From contig DUQF01000037.1 of the NCBI GenBank assembly GCA_012837965.1, forward strand, positions 1 through 63,839: a DNA stretch of 63,839 nucleotides, read 5' to 3'. The translations under genes and the position numbers were made by a program. This DNA comes from Clostridiales bacterium (GTDB taxonomy: Bacteria; Bacillota; Clostridia; Christensenellales; Aristaeellaceae). This document shows, piece after piece, positions 63,022 through 63,839 of the stretch; within the stretch, counting starts at the first letter, position 1; each line of letters starts with the position of its first letter. The notes beneath the pieces were generated by a model. That model was given only the letters and a program-made list of their open reading frames with translations, was not told where the DNA came from and ran no database searches.

Positions 63022-63582
63022 TCAATGCTTCATTTGGTTTGGATAGGTAAACGCCAAGTAGTTAAAATTTAACCAGTCAGCTGTTTTAACAATATAGGAC
63101 TCAGGCGTTTGATAGGACTTGTCTCCTTCAAAGGAGTGGGTAAGGATAATATGAACAACCATCTCGGGGAGCCCGTTTTTAGAAGCTAAAATGCCTCCCG
63201 CAGCCGGATGCCGCACATATTGACCCCTTTGACTGTAGGCGTATTCGCCGTCTTTGCTTTCATACTCCAATAGTTTCCCAACGTCGTGCAGCAACGCGCC
63301 GGCGATGACTACGTCTTCATCAACTTTTTCAGTGGTCTGATACGCTTGATTGAAGAACTTGGCAATCATAGACGCTGTTTGGGTGACATTTCTTACGTGT
63401 TCTACGAGTAGTACGGGGCAGTCCTTGAGTTCTGTAAGTACGAAGGGCAACTTTAATATTGACCTCTCACACCAACCTCCTTCCTTGATCGCGAGCTCCC
63501 ATGTGTTTAAGCATTTTTCGCGCAAAGCTTCATCCTTAACCAAAAGGAACTCCGGAATGGTTTTAACTAAAAAATCCTTCAA
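63022..63582 (-). CDS. HD-domain phosphohydrolase-like protein
   Basis: 186 residues starting at TTG 63582, with AGGAGG eight bases before (an ATG is not available). HD motif: HVRNVTQTAS, then GALLHDVGKLLEYE (His-Asp) and HPAAGGILA and VHIILTHSFEGD further ligands. HD proteins hydrolyse nucleotides or phosphate esters. As the first gene of the mutase operon it could be a housekeeping or regulatory (nucleotide-linked) factor, or an enzyme on the pathway. Confidence 0.8.
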   Translation of the reverse strand: MKDFLVKTIPEFLLVKDEALREKCLNTWELAIKEGGWCERSILKLPFVLTELKDCPVLLVEHVRNVTQTASMIAKFFNQAYQTTEKVDEDVVIAGALLHDVGKLLEYESKDGEYAYSQRGQYVRHPAAGGILASKNGLPEMVVHIILTHSFEGDKSYQTPESYIVKTADWLNFNYLAFTYPNQMKH

Positions 63583-63629
63583 TTAATGCACCTCCTATGC
63601 GTTATGATGGGTCGTTTTTGGTCTGTTCG

Positions 63630-63641
63630 AGAAACGTTTCT
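63630..63641. promoter_or_regulatory. LacI/CcpA-like operator candidate
   Basis: AGAAACGTTTCT, a perfect 12-bp palindrome centred on CG, the form of LacI/GalR or cre sites, 48 bases upstream of the HD gene start. Confidence 0.4.
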
Positions 63642-63693
63642 AATCCTTTAATAAAACTCTAACGCAAAAATAAAAAATTGTACAATACCAAAA

Positions 63694-63713
63694 TTTGATA
63701 TAGATATATCAAA
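63694..63713. promoter_or_regulatory. 20-bp palindromic operator candidate
   Basis: TTTGATATAGATATATCAAA: 9-bp arms with a 2-base centre, upstream of the mutase operon. The region 63583-63839 has no gene. Confidence 0.45.
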
Positions 63714-63726
63714 ACAGACTGTAGAC

Positions 63727-63755
63727 AAAGTCCCAACCATTCGCGTTGGGACTTT
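63727..63755. terminator. Hairpin at the right end
   Basis: AAAGTCCCAAC (63727-63737) pairs with GTTGGGACTTT (63745-63755). No strong T-run follows on either strand; likely the terminator of a transcript from outside the window. Confidence 0.45.
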
Positions 63756-63839
63756 GTTCAATGAAACCTGCAAAATCCCTTAAAAGTCAAGATCAAATCG
63801 AGGTTATATGGTATAATATAGATACAAAAACTCGAGGTA

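Noticed and set aside
63583-63839. Cobalamin riboswitch before the B12 mutase operon
   Set aside because: No B12-box-like sequence was found in the upstream region available.
1-63839. CRISPR array, tRNA or rRNA genes
   Set aside because: No regularly spaced repeats and no tRNA/rRNA signatures were seen in any part of the window.

Overview
The window looks like chromosome of an anaerobic, fermentative Bacillota (Clostridia-type) bacterium. Pointers are strong AGGAGG-type ribosome sites, extended -10 promoters (TGnTATAAT), an ECF transporter S component, AddA, DUF1576/DUF503/DUF3842 proteins, a BspA-type leucine-rich-repeat surface protein and a B12-dependent mutase operon with a TRAP transporter. 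By eye the core is near 50% G+C; several AT-richer genes (unknown at 9.7 kb, KAP ATPase at 15.1-17.7 kb, DpnI cassette at 34.7-35.7 kb) look acquired. I saw no rRNA, tRNA or CRISPR.

Layout. 0.3-14.9 kb: DUF1576 membrane protein, saccharopine-dehydrogenase-like protein, SDR, a frameshifted D-aminoacylase, FtsH, a TetR/racemase pair, an unknown gene, RtcB, and a histone-deacetylase-like/hydantoinase pair. 15-20 kb: KAP-type NTPase, then two CNNM/CBS membrane proteins. 20.1-27.5 kb: mostly rightward housekeeping genes (DUF3842, ECF S component with a structured leader, kinase fusion, SH3/amidase, zinc ribbon, DUF503, Na/Pi symporter) plus leftward pyroglutamyl peptidase. 27.5-37.3 kb: orphan phage terminase, DnaA-box/parS region, addA, second parS, secreted unknown, GNAT, DpnI cassette, flavodoxin pair. 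37.6-46.4 kb: LysR regulator, paralogous secreted unknown, MBL hydrolase, BRO remnant, amylase-MTAN-dnaN operon, an oriC-like DnaA-box region, nagB, phage sigma-like gene. 46.8-55.8 kb: large transglutaminase/LRR protein, medium-chain dehydrogenase, phospho-sugar mutase, phosphotransferase, and decayed genes (truncated DUF4143 protein, GH95 fucosidase remnant).

The most interesting system is the leftward operon from 63.58 to 55.91 kb: HD hydrolase, TRAP transporter (DctP, DctQ, DctM), an isocitrate-lyase/methylisocitrate-lyase superfamily enzyme, then GlmS, GlmL and GlmE of the glutamate mutase family. The GlmE homologue lacks the residue that contacts the amino group of glutamate (Asn in place of Glu171 of the Clostridium cochlearium enzyme), has Lys for Arg149 and Phe for Tyr177, and no methylaspartate ammonia-lyase is present. 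I infer uptake of a carboxylic acid, a B12 carbon-skeleton rearrangement on a substrate other than glutamate, and retro-Claisen/aldol cleavage by the lyase. The substrate is not known from sequence.

Two perfect parS sites (28.9 and 32.5 kb) and a DnaA-box cluster with TAG trinucleotide repeats just upstream of dnaN (44.8-45.2 kb) suggest that the window lies close to the replication origin, although dnaA itself is not here.
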